Shown here: positions 8,942-18,309 of the stretch, one piece after another
Layout: each line of letters begins with the position of its first letter
Position numbering within the stretch: the stretch's first letter is position 1
Assembly (NCBI GenBank): GCA_029008875.1
Contig: JAQXJP010000033.1
Coordinates: forward strand, 48,380-112,379
Length of the DNA stretch: 64,000 nt
Reading direction: 5' to 3'
Origin: Lachnospiraceae bacterium
Lineage (GTDB): Bacteria > Bacillota > Clostridia > Lachnospirales > Lachnospiraceae
The notes under the pieces: generated by a model
Told to the model about the DNA's origin: nothing
The model's input: the letters and a program-made list of their open reading frames with translations, nothing else
Databases searched by the model: none
Position numbers and translations under genes: made by a program

Positions 8942-10384
8942 TCATGATTCCACAATTTCTCCCAGGTAGTAGAAGCCCTTACACTCCTTTAGTTTTACCT
9001 GACAGATGGTTCCGATCAAATCCTGTGTTCCCGGGAAATGGACCACCGAATTGTTGTCCAGACGCCCCGTCACCAGGGATGCATCCTGCTCATTCATCTC
9101 CTCCACAAGCACGGGCATGATTCTGCCCTCCAGTTGCATTGCCTTATCCGAAGAGATCTCCTGCACCAGTTTCAGGAGCCTATCAAAGCGCTCCTTCACC
9201 ACATCCTCCGGGATCTGCTCCTCCATGGAAGCCGCAGGTGTTCCGGTGCGCTTGGAATAGATGAAGGTGAATGCGCTATCATAGCGCACTCTGCTCACCA
9301 CATCCATGGTCTCCTCAAAATCCTCCTCAGTCTCCCCCGGAAAGCCCACAATGATATCCGTGGTAATTGCGATATCCGGGATCTCCGCACGAAGCTTGTC
9401 CACCAGTTTCAGATAGTGTTCCTTGTCATAATGGCGATTCATCACCTGAAGCACCCGGGAACTGCCGGATTGCAGAGGCAGATGCATATGGTGACACACC
9501 TTGTCACAATCCCGGATTGCAGCAATCAAATCATCGGACAAATCCTTGGGATGTGAGGTCATAAAACGAATTCTCTTAAGCCCCTCTATTTCGTTGACGG
9601 CGCAAAGAAGCTCCGCAAAACTGATGGGATTCTCCAGATTTTTCCCATAAGAATTCACATTCTGCCCAAGTAGCATAATCTCGCAGACCCCATCCGCCAC
9701 AAGTCCTTCAATCTCTCGGATGATATCCTTGGGTTCCCGGCTTCTCTCCCGTCCCCGAACGTAAGGAACGATGCAATAACTGCAGAAATTGTTGCACCCA
9801 AACATGATATTGACCCCGGATTTGAAGGAGAATTTGCGCTTAATCGGAAGATCCTCCACAATCTTGTCCGTGTCCTTCCAGATGTCAATAATCATGGAAT
9901 CCGACTCCAATGTGCGGCACAAAAGCTCCGCGAATTTATAAATGTTGTGGGTTCCGAAAATCAAATCCACACAGCGATAACTCTTCTTAATTTTCTCCAC
10001 CACAACATTCTCCTGCATCATACAACCGCAGAGAGCAATCTTCATGACAGGATTCTTTTTCTTGTAGTTGGACAGATAACCCAGTCGACCGTAAACCTTA
10101 TTGTTGGCATTTTCCCGCACGGTACAGGTATTGTAGATCACAAAGTCGGAATGTTCATCCTCCCCCTCCACATAGCCTACCTGCTCCAGGATTCCCACCA
10201 ATTTCTCGGAATCCCGGGCATTCATCTGACAGCCGAAGGTATGGACACAATAGGTCAGATTTCTGCCCAGCTCCGCCTCCTTCTTTGCCACAATCTCCCG
10301 GGCTTTCTTCATGTATTCATACTGAATTTTTGTCTCCTCTTCTCCGGAGACGGTCACAACTTCAAAATCTCTCATATCCTTCAC
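8942..10384 (-). CDS. miaB: tRNA-2-methylthio-N6-dimethylallyladenosine synthase MiaB
   Basis: MiaB is a radical-SAM methylthiotransferase that adds the 2-methylthio group to i6A37 of tRNAs reading UNN codons. The 480 residues have the N-terminal cluster cysteines (CVHTFGCQMN, NTCTVRENA, LCGCM), the radical-SAM motif CNNFCSYC and a C-terminal TRAM domain (MQLEGRIMPVLVEE onward). The frame opens with GTG 10384; an ATG three codons later has AAGGA almost touching it, so the exact start is uncertain. It lies 3 bases after proA. Confidence 0.96.
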   Translation of the reverse strand: MKDMRDFEVVTVSGEEETKIQYEYMKKAREIVAKKEAELGRNLTYCVHTFGCQMNARDSEKLVGILEQVGYVEGEDEHSDFVIYNTCTVRENANNKVYGRLGYLSNYKKKNPVMKIALCGCMMQENVVVEKIKKSYRCVDLIFGTHNIYKFAELLCRTLESDSMIIDIWKDTDKIVEDLPIKRKFSFKSGVNIMFGCNNFCSYCIVPYVRGRERSREPKDIIREIEGLVADGVCEIMLLGQNVNSYGKNLENPISFAELLCAVNEIEGLKRIRFMTSHPKDLSDDLIAAIRDCDKVCHHMHLPLQSGSSRVLQVMNRHYDKEHYLKLVDKLRAEIPDIAITTDIIVGFPGETEEDFEETMDVVSRVRYDSAFTFIYSKRTGTPAASMEEQIPEDVVKERFDRLLKLVQEISSDKAMQLEGRIMPVLVEEMNEQDASLVTGRLDNNSVVHFPGTQDLIGTICQVKLKECKGFYYLGEIVES

Positions 10385-10387
10385 TTT

Positions 10388-11647
10388 CTATTTTCGTACT
10401 TGCCCGTTTCCATAGATGATGTATTTGTAGCTGGTCAAAGCTTCCAATCCCATAGGCCCCCTTGCATGCAGTTTCTGGGTGCTGATTCCGATTTCCGCTC
10501 CGAAACCGAATTCGTTGCCGTCGGAAAAACGGGTGGAGGCATTCACGTATACACAGGCGGAATCAATCTGCTCCAGGAATTTCTGGGCCACATCATAATC
10601 CTTGGTAATAATGGCCTCGGAGTGGGAGGTATTGTACTTGTTGATATGTGCAATGGCCTCATCCAGGGATGACACAATCTTGACGGACAGGATATAGTCC
10701 AGGTATTCTTTGCCCCAGTCCTCCTCCGTTGCCTCCTTCACCAGCTCATGCTGCGCTCCAAGATATTCCACGGCGCAGGCATCCCCGCGAAACTCCACAT
10801 GATGGGGTTCCAATGCATAATAGAGAAGTGGAAGAAATTCCTGGGCAATCTTCTCGTGAACCACAATGGATTCACAGGCGTTACACACGCCGATGCGCTG
10901 GGTCTTGGCATTCTTAATGATATCGATGGCCATGTCGAAATCCGCATGTTCATCCACATAGATGTGGCAATTTCCGGTTCCGGTCTCGATGACCGGGATG
11001 GTGGAGTTTTCCACAACGCTCCGGATTAATCCGGCGCCACCCCTTGGAATCAACACATCCACATAATCCTTCATCTTCATAAACTGTGTGGTGGTCTCAC
11101 GGTCCGTAGCTTCAATCATATTCAAGGCGTACTCGCTGACCCCGTTTTTTGCGAGAGCACTCTTTAAGGCTTTGACTATTGCCATGTTGGAGTGAATGGC
11201 ATCCTTGCCACCCTTCAGAATCACACAATTGCCGGTCTTAAAGCAAAGGGCAAAAGCGTCCGCTGTGACATTTGGTCGAGCCTCATAAATCATTCCCACA
11301 ACACCGAGGGGAACCCGGCGCTTACCGATGATAATTCCGTTTGGCCGCTTTTTCATGGAGAGAACCTCACCGATGGGGTCATCCAGCGCAACAACCTCAC
11401 GGATTCCGTCAGCCATAGCCAAAATTCGCTCCGATGTCAGTTTCAAACGGTCTACCAGACCTTCCGGCATATGGTTTTCCACACCTGCGGCAACGTCGAT
11501 GGCGTTGGCGTCCAGAATCTCCTGTGAATGGGCAACCAGAGCCTCCGCAGCATCCGTCAAAACCGTATTCTTCAATTCACTGTCCAAATTGCCGATGGCA
11601 ATTCGGGCCTCATGTGCATTTTTACATAACAATTCCAATTCCGTCAT
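10388..11647 (-). CDS. proA: Gamma-glutamyl phosphate reductase ProA
   Basis: This is the second step of proline synthesis: NADPH-dependent reduction of glutamyl-5-phosphate to the semialdehyde. The 419 residues show the aldehyde dehydrogenase fold, with the catalytic cysteine segment [17 protein letters not shown] and the cofactor region [22 protein letters not shown]. The start is ATG 11647, seven bases after GAGGTG; an adjacent GTG at 11650 is possible. It overlaps the cyclo-ligase gene by 26 bases and is downstream of proB in the same operon, interrupted by two unrelated genes. Confidence 0.97.
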   Translation of the reverse strand: MTELELLCKNAHEARIAIGNLDSELKNTVLTDAAEALVAHSQEILDANAIDVAAGVENHMPEGLVDRLKLTSERILAMADGIREVVALDDPIGEVLSMKKRPNGIIIGKRRVPLGVVGMIYEARPNVTADAFALCFKTGNCVILKGGKDAIHSNMAIVKALKSALAKNGVSEYALNMIEATDRETTTQFMKMKDYVDVLIPRGGAGLIRSVVENSTIPVIETGTGNCHIYVDEHADFDMAIDIIKNAKTQRIGVCNACESIVVHEKIAQEFLPLLYYALEPHHVEFRGDACAVEYLGAQHELVKEATEEDWGKEYLDYILSVKIVSSLDEAIAHINKYNTSHSEAIITKDYDVAQKFLEQIDSACVYVNASTRFSDGNEFGFGAEIGISTQKLHARGPMGLEALTSYKYIIYGNGQVRK

Positions 11648-12248
11648 CACAACACACCTCTCTGTTTTCTGTAACGATATAGTTCATTTTCCAGTCGGTT
11701 TCCTCTCCGGAAAAATCATCCACAACCTGCAATTCGTATCCAATCCCAACGGTCTTTATCGAAATGCCTCCCCCGAACAGGCGGGGAAGATAACGGTCAT
11801 AGTAACCTTTCCCGTAACCGATTCGAAGACCTTTGCCGGAAAAAGCCACACCGGGAGTCAACACACAAACCCTCACGTCGGAATCCGATTGTAGCCGTTC
11901 CAGCAACGTAGGAAGAGAAACCACACTCTCATCCACTCTGGGTTCCATCACATGAAATGATCCCTCCGCAAGGTTCTGCAAATCATTCACCCGATAAAAC
12001 TCCATGTCATCCCCGGACACCTTGGGCAAAAATAAAGCCTTTCCCTCCCGCAAGGCAAAATCCAGTAAAGGGGATAGGTCCGCCTCGCTCCGTATGGCAG
12101 AATAGCCTGCGATAATATCGCTCTCCCGAAAAAGTAAACTTTCCGATAATCTCCGACAAATCTCCCGGGATTTCACCGTCCTTGCCTCCGGGGAAAGAGC
12201 GTCTCTTTTTTCCATGACTTCCCTACGAATTCGGCTTTTTGGCTCCAT
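11622..12248 (-). CDS. 5-formyltetrahydrofolate cyclo-ligase
   Basis: The enzyme converts 5-formyl-THF to 5,10-methenyl-THF using ATP, returning a folate storage form to the pool. About 208 residues; the N terminus has the basic ATP-contact segment [18 protein letters not shown] and the C terminus the signature [17 protein letters not shown]. The start at ATG 12248 (MEPKSR) has GGAG six bases upstream, inside the DUF896 gene. A longer open frame to 12284 lacks a ribosome binding site. It overlaps genes at both ends, so it is tightly coupled within the proB-proA operon. Confidence 0.93.
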   Translation of the reverse strand: MEPKSRIRREVMEKRDALSPEARTVKSREICRRLSESLLFRESDIIAGYSAIRSEADLSPLLDFALREGKALFLPKVSGDDMEFYRVNDLQNLAEGSFHVMEPRVDESVVSLPTLLERLQSDSDVRVCVLTPGVAFSGKGLRIGYGKGYYDRYLPRLFGGGISIKTVGIGYELQVVDDFSGEETDWKMNYIVTENREVCCDDGIGIVM

Positions 12249-12450
12249 ATTTTTCTCCGAGATTCTCAATCTTGCCATCTTCATTGATCACATCAATATT
12301 ATTCAGCTGGCTTCGCAGATTTCCGCGAACGCTGGCCACAAATTCCTTGCGTAACAAGTCCTGTTCCTTTTTCTCTTCCTCCGTCAAGCCTTCCGCTTGG
12401 GACTTTCTGTACAATTCGTTAATACGGGCAATCTTTTCGTCTGTTATCAT
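12223..12450 (-). CDS. DUF896 domain protein (YnzC-like)
   Basis: A 75-residue soluble protein matching DUF896: ITDEKIARINELYRKSQAEG, TEEEKKEQDLLRKEFVASVR and LRSQLNNIDVINEDG. The family forms a small helical hairpin; B. subtilis YnzC is linked to the SOS regulon, but the role is unknown. It overlaps the end of proB by 4 bases and the cyclo-ligase by 26, so it depends on proB transcription. Confidence 0.93.
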   Translation of the reverse strand: MITDEKIARINELYRKSQAEGLTEEEKKEQDLLRKEFVASVRGNLRSQLNNIDVINEDGKIENLGEKYGAKKPNS

Positions 12451-13265
12451 CCGATACTCTCCATAATAAAATTCTCAATGTGGAAGTTTGGATTCCCATT
12501 GGCGTGAAATTTCGTTCCCACGTAATCATCGTCCAAAATATGGTACAGGACTTCCACGTCCTTCCCGTTGGCGATAATCATGTCCGCTCCGGAGTTGGTC
12601 GCAATCTTGGCAGCGGTAAGCTTGGTGGCCATACCGCCGGTTCCCACATTGCTTCCGGTGGAATCTTTTGCCATCTCCAGAATCTTCTCATCGATGCGCT
12701 CCACATCGTGGATCAACTGTGCATCCGGATTCTTGTGGGGATCGTCGGTAAACAATCCGTCAATATCGGACAGGAGAACCAGAAGATCCGCATGGATAAG
12801 GCTTGCTACGATTGCTGACAGGGTATCATTGTCACCAAACTGCATCTCGTATGTACTGACCGTATCATTCTCGTTGACAACCGGAATCACGCCCAGACGA
12901 AACAACTCTTCAAAGGCATTTTGCGCATTTTCCCGTGACACCGGATTGATCATGGTATTTTTGGTCATCAAGATCTGTCCGGCAACATGATTGTATTCGG
13001 AAAACAGTTTCTGATAGGTCATCATAAGCTTTGCCTGTCCAACTGCGGCGCAAGCCTGCTTTGTGGCAATCTCAGTGGGACGTTTTTCCAGACCGATGGC
13101 GCCTTTTCCAACGGCGATCGCACCGGAGCTGACCAAACAGACATCATTCCCTCTGTTTCTCAAATCACACAGTGCGCGAACCAGATGTTCCATCTTGTAC
13201 AAATCCAGCCTTCCTGTCTGTTCGTGCGTCAGTGAGGACGAACCGATTTTAATTACAATTCTCAT
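12447..13265 (-). CDS. proB: Glutamate 5-kinase ProB (short form)
   Basis: First step of proline synthesis, phosphorylating glutamate with ATP. The 272 residues form only the amino acid kinase domain: VIKIGSSSLTHEQTG at the N terminus, LVSSGAIAVG, then the glutamate and ATP site VIPVVNENDTV and GTGGMATKLTAAKIA. The C-terminal PUA domain of the long E. coli type (about 367 residues) is absent. It starts at ATG 13265 behind AGAGG. It is the first gene of the proB-DUF896-cyclo-ligase-proA(-miaB) run and is divergent from apbE. Confidence 0.96.
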   Translation of the reverse strand: MRIVIKIGSSSLTHEQTGRLDLYKMEHLVRALCDLRNRGNDVCLVSSGAIAVGKGAIGLEKRPTEIATKQACAAVGQAKLMMTYQKLFSEYNHVAGQILMTKNTMINPVSRENAQNAFEELFRLGVIPVVNENDTVSTYEMQFGDNDTLSAIVASLIHADLLVLLSDIDGLFTDDPHKNPDAQLIHDVERIDEKILEMAKDSTGSNVGTGGMATKLTAAKIATNSGADMIIANGKDVEVLYHILDDDYVGTKFHANGNPNFHIENFIMESIG

Positions 13266-13346
13266 AGTATTTCCTCTTGCTTTTGTTCTATTTCATAATC
13301 CTTTTAACAATAACACATCTACCGTTAAAATACAAAGGAAAATCGG

Positions 13347-13375
13347 TTGTCCCTGTTTTTTGAATGTGCTATTGT
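13347..13375 (+). promoter_or_regulatory. Probable promoter for apbE
   Basis: TTGTCC (13347-13352) and TATTGT (13370-13375) are separated by 17 bases in the 139-base gap between divergent proB and apbE, about 30 bases upstream of the apbE start. The -10 box is imperfect, with overlapping AT-rich alternatives. Confidence 0.4.
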
Positions 13376-13404
13376 AATATATATCATTCGAAAAGAGATG
13401 AATC

Positions 13405-14466
13405 ATGAGAAAAAGAACGTGTAAATGGATCTGTGTCATGTGCATATTGGCACTCTCTCTTGAGTGCGTTGGATGTTCCGCATGGAGCAATACCTCAGAG
13501 CCCAAAACCACCAAATCCGGTTTCTATTTTGATACCATCATATCCGTCACTCTGTACGGCACCACGGACGCTTCCGCCATCGATGAATGCTTTCAGATGG
13601 CGGACCGATACGAAAAATTGTTGTCCAACACCGTCCCTACAAGTGAAGTATCACAAATCAACGAAAAAGCAGGAACCGGGGAATATGTGACCGTTAGCCC
13701 GGAAACCCTGGAGCTGCTGGAGGCGGGAATCACCTACGGAGACCTGAGTCATGGCTCCTTTGATATCACCATCGGAAAATTATCCGCACTTTGGAATTTT
13801 TCAGAGATTGCGAAAAATATTGAAAATGATGGAAATGAGACCGACGCATCCGTCCTGCCCTCAGAGGAAAAGATTGCGGAACTTCTCTCCCACGTAAATT
13901 ATAAAAACATCGAAATCTCCGGCAACCGGGTTCGTCTCAACGACGAAAACGCCATGATTGATCTGGGCGGTATCGCCAAGGGATATATCGCGGATCAGAT
14001 GCGAACCTTACTGAATGAAAAGGGGTATACCCGGGGAATCATTAACCTGGGGGGCAATATCTTAACGCTGGGGCCAAAGGATGACGGAAATGACTACCTG
14101 ATCGGTATCCAGAAGCCCTTCGGGGAATCCAACGAGACCATCGGCGCCGTCAAAGTATCTGACGCCTCCGTGGTGACTTCCGGAATATACGAGAGATACT
14201 ACCGGGTGGACGGCAAACTGTATCACCATATTTTGGACACCCGCACCGGCTATCCCTGTGAGAACAATCTGCTGGAGGTCACCATCATCAGCCAATTCTC
14301 CATGGACGGTGACGCCTTAAGCACCACCTGCTTTGCCCTTGGTTTGGAGGAAGGGATGGCGCTCATCGAATCCCTGGAAGACACCGAGGCAATCTTTGTC
14401 ACCGACGACAATGAGATTCATACATCAAGCGGTTTTGGAAACTCTGTAGAATTTGTGAAGGAATAG
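13405..14466 (+). CDS. apbE: FAD:protein FMN transferase ApbE
   Basis: ApbE covalently attaches FMN from FAD to Ser/Thr residues of exported or membrane proteins. The 353-residue protein begins with a lipoprotein signal (hydrophobic CVMCILALSLECVG then Cys), so it is anchored outside the membrane. Family motifs are GSFDITIGKLSALWNF, MIDLGGIAKGYIADQM, GIINLGGNILTLG and the metal-site DGDALSTTCFALG. The natural partners in this window are RnfG and RnfD, encoded 3.2-5.8 kb further on, which both carry FMN attachment motifs. It is on the plus strand and converges on the lipid kinase gene with a 2-base gap. Confidence 0.95.
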   Translation: MRKRTCKWICVMCILALSLECVGCSAWSNTSEPKTTKSGFYFDTIISVTLYGTTDASAIDECFQMADRYEKLLSNTVPTSEVSQINEKAGTGEYVTVSPETLELLEAGITYGDLSHGSFDITIGKLSALWNFSEIAKNIENDGNETDASVLPSEEKIAELLSHVNYKNIEISGNRVRLNDENAMIDLGGIAKGYIADQMRTLLNEKGYTRGIINLGGNILTLGPKDDGNDYLIGIQKPFGESNETIGAVKVSDASVVTSGIYERYYRVDGKLYHHILDTRTGYPCENNLLEVTIISQFSMDGDALSTTCFALGLEEGMALIESLEDTEAIFVTDDNEIHTSSGFGNSVEFVKE

Positions 14467-14468
14467 CG

Positions 14469-15425
14469 CTACTCCATAAGCATACGAAGCTTCATTGGAA
14501 GCGTCGTGAAGGTAACATCCGTGACTTCGCCCATATACTCCCCATCCGCGTGAAGGGTCATGGGCTTGGACAGTGTCATATGTATCTCCCCGGCATCAAG
14601 AATCAGAAACCCCTCCAGTCTCTCGTGCTTGGCAGCAGTCAACAGCGGGAGGCAGAAAAATGTCCTCCACTTTGGAATGCCAAATGCACTGCACATGGAA
14701 AGTTTCCCGTCGTAACAGTTTGCTTTTGGAGCCATCGGAACTCCCCCGCCCTCTGCCCGCAGATTCATTGCTGCGGAAAAAATCATTTTCTTCAAGGTTT
14801 TCTTCTCAAAGACTTCCCCCTTCTCATTCCGATACTCCACTTCCCCGTCAGCAGTCTTCATGCTAAACAGAGTCTGAACGGTAAGCAAAATATAGGTCAA
14901 CTTTCCCAGGTGTATTTTATTCAAAAACTTCTTTAGATTGGAGTGCAATGCTTTTTTGCACACAATAGCGTCCAATCCCACACCCGCACTGATCCCGAAC
15001 AATCTGGGCTCCTTGCATCCTTCCCAACTCACCCGTCCCAAATCAATGGATTTTGCGGCCTCGTTGCCCTTCTCCATCACCTGAAGAATGGATTTCCATG
15101 CGACTTCAATATCGGCCGATACGGCAAGTCCCCGGCAGAAATCATTTCCGGAACCTGTGGGGATAATGCCTATACGGACTTTTTCAAAATTTTTCATGCC
15201 GTCCAGCACCTCGTTCATGGTACCGTCTCCGCCCACAATCACAAGGCAGATGTCCGGATCCTCCTTCTCACAGATTTGGGTTGCCAATTCTCTGGCGTGC
15301 CCCTCATATTCCGTAATGTAGGATTCATATAATTTCCCGGAAGTGTCGGCAAGTTCCTGAACCTTCTCCCAAATTATCTTCCCTTTTCCGGTTCCCGATG
15401 TCTTATTGACGATAAAATATATCAT
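14469..15425 (-). CDS. Diacylglycerol kinase family lipid kinase
   Basis: A lipid kinase of the DAGK catalytic (YegS/DgkB/BmrU-like) family, about 318 residues and cytoplasmic. The nucleotide-binding loop is clear: LVIVGGDGTMNEVLDGM, followed by RIGIIPTGSGNDFCRGL. The C-terminal beta-rich half ends with TLHADGEYMGEVTDVTF, also typical. The lipid substrate (diacylglycerol or another) is not determinable. The start at ATG 15425 (MIYFIVNKTSGTGKG) has AGGAG eight bases upstream. There is no terminator between it and convergent apbE. Confidence 0.92.
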   Translation of the reverse strand: MIYFIVNKTSGTGKGKIIWEKVQELADTSGKLYESYITEYEGHARELATQICEKEDPDICLVIVGGDGTMNEVLDGMKNFEKVRIGIIPTGSGNDFCRGLAVSADIEVAWKSILQVMEKGNEAAKSIDLGRVSWEGCKEPRLFGISAGVGLDAIVCKKALHSNLKKFLNKIHLGKLTYILLTVQTLFSMKTADGEVEYRNEKGEVFEKKTLKKMIFSAAMNLRAEGGGVPMAPKANCYDGKLSMCSAFGIPKWRTFFCLPLLTAAKHERLEGFLILDAGEIHMTLSKPMTLHADGEYMGEVTDVTFTTLPMKLRMLME

Positions 15426-15530
15426 TTGTGCACTCCTATATGTACGATACCGTATCAACATACTTCATCTTATGTTTACCAAAACTATTTTATCATAACA
15501 GCATACCGAAAATAAATAGAGAAACATTGT

Positions 15531-15562
15531 AAAAAGGAGTTGCTCCGTCAGCAACTCCTTTT
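15531..15562 (-). terminator. Intrinsic terminator of the rnf operon
   Basis: Perfect 13-base arms (15532-15544 and 15550-15562) enclose a 5-base loop, and a run of T follows on the minus strand. It begins nine bases after the rnfB stop and closes the six-gene Rnf transcript. Confidence 0.85.
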
Positions 15563-15570
15563 CGTACAAA

Positions 15571-16362
15571 CTATAAAATAATTTTCTTAGGACACTTTTC
15601 TGCGCAGATTCCGCAGCCGGTACATTTGTCCTGATCAATATGTGCGATGTTGTCCACCACATGAATGGCATCCGAAGGACAGTTCTTCTCGCACAGGCGA
15701 CACGTGATACAGCCTGCGGAGCAAGCGTTCATAACATCTTTTCCTTTGTTGTGGGAGCTGCACTGAACAAGGTGTGGCGCATCGTAAGGCACAAACTCAA
15801 TCAAATGCATGGGACAAGTGCTAATACATTTGCCGCAAGCCTTACATTTCATAGCATCCACCTTGGCAATTCCATCAATGATATGAATTGCATCAAAGGG
15901 GCAGGCTGCGACGCAGCTTCCGCCGCCAAGACATCCGTAGTTGCAGGACTTTGGCCCGCCGTTTGGCACGAATGCCAGGGCAATACAATCGGTGATTCCG
16001 GAGTATTGATAATCCGTGGATGCCTTGTCACAGGTTCCGGCACATTTCACAAAGGCAACCATCTTCTCGCCTTCCTCCGCAGCAACACCCATAATCTCTC
16101 CGATTTTTGCTCCCACCGGCGCACCGCCAACAGGGCACTGATTGACCGGAGCCTCCCCCTTGACGATGGCTGCGGCAAGTCCGGAGCATCCGGCATAACC
16201 GCATCCTCCACAGTTGTTTCCGGGAAGTACCAGCATAATTTCCTCTTCGCGAGGATCCACATCAACCTTGAATTTTTCTCCTGAAATTCCGAGGAATAAT
16301 CCAAGAATAATTCCTACGAGGCCCACAATGACTGCGGCCACAATAATTGCAGTAATATTCAT
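15571..16362 (-). CDS. rnfB: Rnf complex iron-sulfur subunit RnfB
   Basis: RnfB is the ferredoxin-accepting subunit of the Rnf ferredoxin:NAD+ oxidoreductase. The 263 residues start with one membrane anchor, followed by the four-cysteine motif NNCGGCGYAGCSGLA. Several ferredoxin-type cluster motifs follow: CNYGCLGGGSCVAACP, CKACGKCISTCP, CRLCEKNCP and CTGCGICAEKCP. The cluster count is high, as in clostridial RnfB. It is the last gene of the operon and is followed by a strong terminator. Confidence 0.97.
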   Translation of the reverse strand: MNITAIIVAAVIVGLVGIILGLFLGISGEKFKVDVDPREEEIMLVLPGNNCGGCGYAGCSGLAAAIVKGEAPVNQCPVGGAPVGAKIGEIMGVAAEEGEKMVAFVKCAGTCDKASTDYQYSGITDCIALAFVPNGGPKSCNYGCLGGGSCVAACPFDAIHIIDGIAKVDAMKCKACGKCISTCPMHLIEFVPYDAPHLVQCSSHNKGKDVMNACSAGCITCRLCEKNCPSDAIHVVDNIAHIDQDKCTGCGICAEKCPKKIIL

Positions 16363-16375
16363 CTGTTCTCCCCTC

Positions 16376-16981
16376 CTAGATCATTCCTGAGAATCCCATG
16401 AAAGCAATTGACATCAGACACGCGGTGACAAGGACAATCGCGGTTCCCTGGAATGTTTTTGGGATATCGTTGTACTCAATCTTTTCACGGATGCCCGCCA
16501 TCAGCACAATGGCAATCAGAAATCCCACCGCTGTGGCAACACCGTACACAATACTCTCCAGCATGTTGTACTCGTAAGTGACACAGTTGAGCGCAACGCC
16601 AAGTACGGCACAGTTTGTGGTAATCAAAGGAAGATATACGCCCAAAGACTCATACAAAGATGGAATCATTTTCTTTAAAAACATCTCCACGAACTGCACC
16701 AAAGATGCAATGACGAGGATAAACACAATGGTTTTCAAATAAGTGAGGTCAATCCCCTTGCTCATCAGCCAACTGTTGGCAAGTACAAACTTGTAAATCA
16801 GCTGGGTTACAATGGTTGCAATTGCGATAACAAACACTACCGCTCCGCCCATTCCGGCAGCGGTTTCCGTCTTCTTTGACACGCCAAGGAAAGGACAGAT
16901 ACCGAGGAACTGGCTTAATACAACGTTGTTAACGATTGCTGAACCCACAGCAATTAACAATAAGGTCGCTAAAGTACTCAA
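16376..16981 (-). CDS. rnfA: Rnf complex membrane subunit RnfA
   Basis: An integral membrane subunit of 201 residues with six predicted helices and the NVVLSQFLGICPFLGVSKK segment characteristic of RnfA/NqrE. A cysteine in the first half (GICPF) and one in the second (TTNCAVLG) match the positions that hold the intramembrane Fe-S cluster with RnfE. It carries part of the ion path. Spacing to rnfE is 14 bases and to rnfB 13. Confidence 0.97.
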   Translation of the reverse strand: MSTLATLLLIAVGSAIVNNVVLSQFLGICPFLGVSKKTETAAGMGGAVVFVIAIATIVTQLIYKFVLANSWLMSKGIDLTYLKTIVFILVIASLVQFVEMFLKKMIPSLYESLGVYLPLITTNCAVLGVALNCVTYEYNMLESIVYGVATAVGFLIAIVLMAGIREKIEYNDIPKTFQGTAIVLVTACLMSIAFMGFSGMI

Positions 16982-16995
16982 TTTCTTTCCCTCCT

Positions 16996-17700
16996 TTATT
17001 CTTCTTTATTCTCTGCAGCCTTGGATGCACAGTGGGCAGCCTGTCCGCAGTTGGCACAATTTCCTGCCAGACATCCCGCAGGTGCTGCCAGAGGAGTACC
17101 TTTCTCTTCCATCTTCTTGCGGACGATGTTCATTCCCGCCACAAGAAAAGCCAACACCAGGAATGCTCCCGGAGCCATGATGAAAATGGTGATCGGTGTG
17201 AACCACTCGCCAAAGATCTGGATGTCGAACGCGGTTCCTGCACCCAGAATCTCACGGATCAATCCGATTAAGGTCAATCCGACGGTGAAGCCGAGTCCCA
17301 TTCCGATTCCGTCAAAAATGGATTCCAGCGGCTTATTCTTGGAGGCATAGCTCTCCGCACGGCCGAGGATAATACAGTTTACCACAATAAGCGGAATATA
17401 CACGCCCAAGGATTTTGACAAGGAAGGCAAATACGCCTGCATCAAAAACTGCACCACGGTCACCAGCGATGCCACGATGACAATGTATGCCGGCATACGC
17501 ACACCATTTGGGATAATTTTACGAAAAAGCGAAATCAAAAGGTTGGAACATACCAATACCACAGTTGTGGAAAGTCCCATTCCAAGTCCGTTGATTGCGG
17601 ATGATGTCACCGCAAGAGTGGGACACATTCCCAACATGAGGACGAAGGTAGGATTTTCCTTGATAATTCCATTGTATAAGCGCTCAATATATTTGTTCAT
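16996..17700 (-). CDS. rnfE: Rnf complex membrane subunit RnfE with cysteine-rich tail
   Basis: A 234-residue membrane subunit related to RnfA and NqrD. The inverted homologous segments NPTFVLMLGMCPTLAVTSSA and LIVVNCIILGRAE each carry one conserved Cys for the shared intramembrane cluster. After the last helix there is a hydrophilic tail of about 35 residues with five cysteines or near-cysteines (CLAGNCANCGQAAHC), which is not needed for the RnfE core. The first codon overlaps the last base of rnfG. The tail could bind metal or form disulfides; that is inference. Confidence 0.96.
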   Translation of the reverse strand: MNKYIERLYNGIIKENPTFVLMLGMCPTLAVTSSAINGLGMGLSTTVVLVCSNLLISLFRKIIPNGVRMPAYIVIVASLVTVVQFLMQAYLPSLSKSLGVYIPLIVVNCIILGRAESYASKNKPLESIFDGIGMGLGFTVGLTLIGLIREILGAGTAFDIQIFGEWFTPITIFIMAPGAFLVLAFLVAGMNIVRKKMEEKGTPLAAPAGCLAGNCANCGQAAHCASKAAENKEE

Positions 17701-18308
17701 TACTGTGCACCTCCCTGTAAGTTGCTACGGAAGTATTCCAATGCAGCGTTGACACCGTTTGCCATTGCCTTGGAGGTGATGGTTGATCCGGTAATCGCCT
17801 CGATTTGATTCTCGGCCGTTGCGCCGGTCTTGGTAACCTCAAAGGTCTCCACATTCTTATTCTCAAACTGACTGTAGAACTCCTCATCCGCCGCCTTCAT
17901 TCCAAGTCCGGGAGTCTCGCTGATATCGGTGATGGAATATCCGTTTACCGTTCCGTCATTGCGGATTCCCACGGAAAACGTAATGCTTCCCTGGCTTCCG
18001 TCCTTGGCGGTCACTGTAATTACATAGCCGAGAACAGTTCCGTCAGCAGCGTTTGCAATCTCAATATCGTCGATGGTATCGCTGTATCCCTTCTCCATAA
18101 CAGAAGCGGTTGCGGCATCCTTGTCATACTCCATCATGGTGAAGGAATCCGCATCTGAGAATACTGCCTTGTAAGCGGCCTCTCTGGTCGCCTGATTTGC
18201 CGCTTCAATCGGGTCCTTTGTAATCCCGTATACCACTGCAAGAATCAGCCCCAATACCAGCGTAAAAGCGGTGAGGATCAAAGCGTCATGCACAATTTTC
18301 TTGTTCAT
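17700..18308 (-). CDS. rnfG: Rnf complex flavoprotein subunit RnfG
   Basis: RnfG is an extracytoplasmic flavoprotein with one N-terminal membrane anchor (residues about 10-30) and an FMN-binding domain. The attachment motif near the C terminus reads EAITGSTITSKAMANG, corresponding to the SGAT-x-T type; the Thr receives FMN by phosphoester linkage from ApbE. Length is 202 residues, normal for the subunit. It overlaps rnfE by one base and follows rnfD by one base, indicating tight coupling. Confidence 0.96.
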   Translation of the reverse strand: MNKKIVHDALILTAFTLVLGLILAVVYGITKDPIEAANQATREAAYKAVFSDADSFTMMEYDKDAATASVMEKGYSDTIDDIEIANAADGTVLGYVITVTAKDGSQGSITFSVGIRNDGTVNGYSITDISETPGLGMKAADEEFYSQFENKNVETFEVTKTGATAENQIEAITGSTITSKAMANGVNAALEYFRSNLQGGAQ

Positions 18309-18309
18309 A

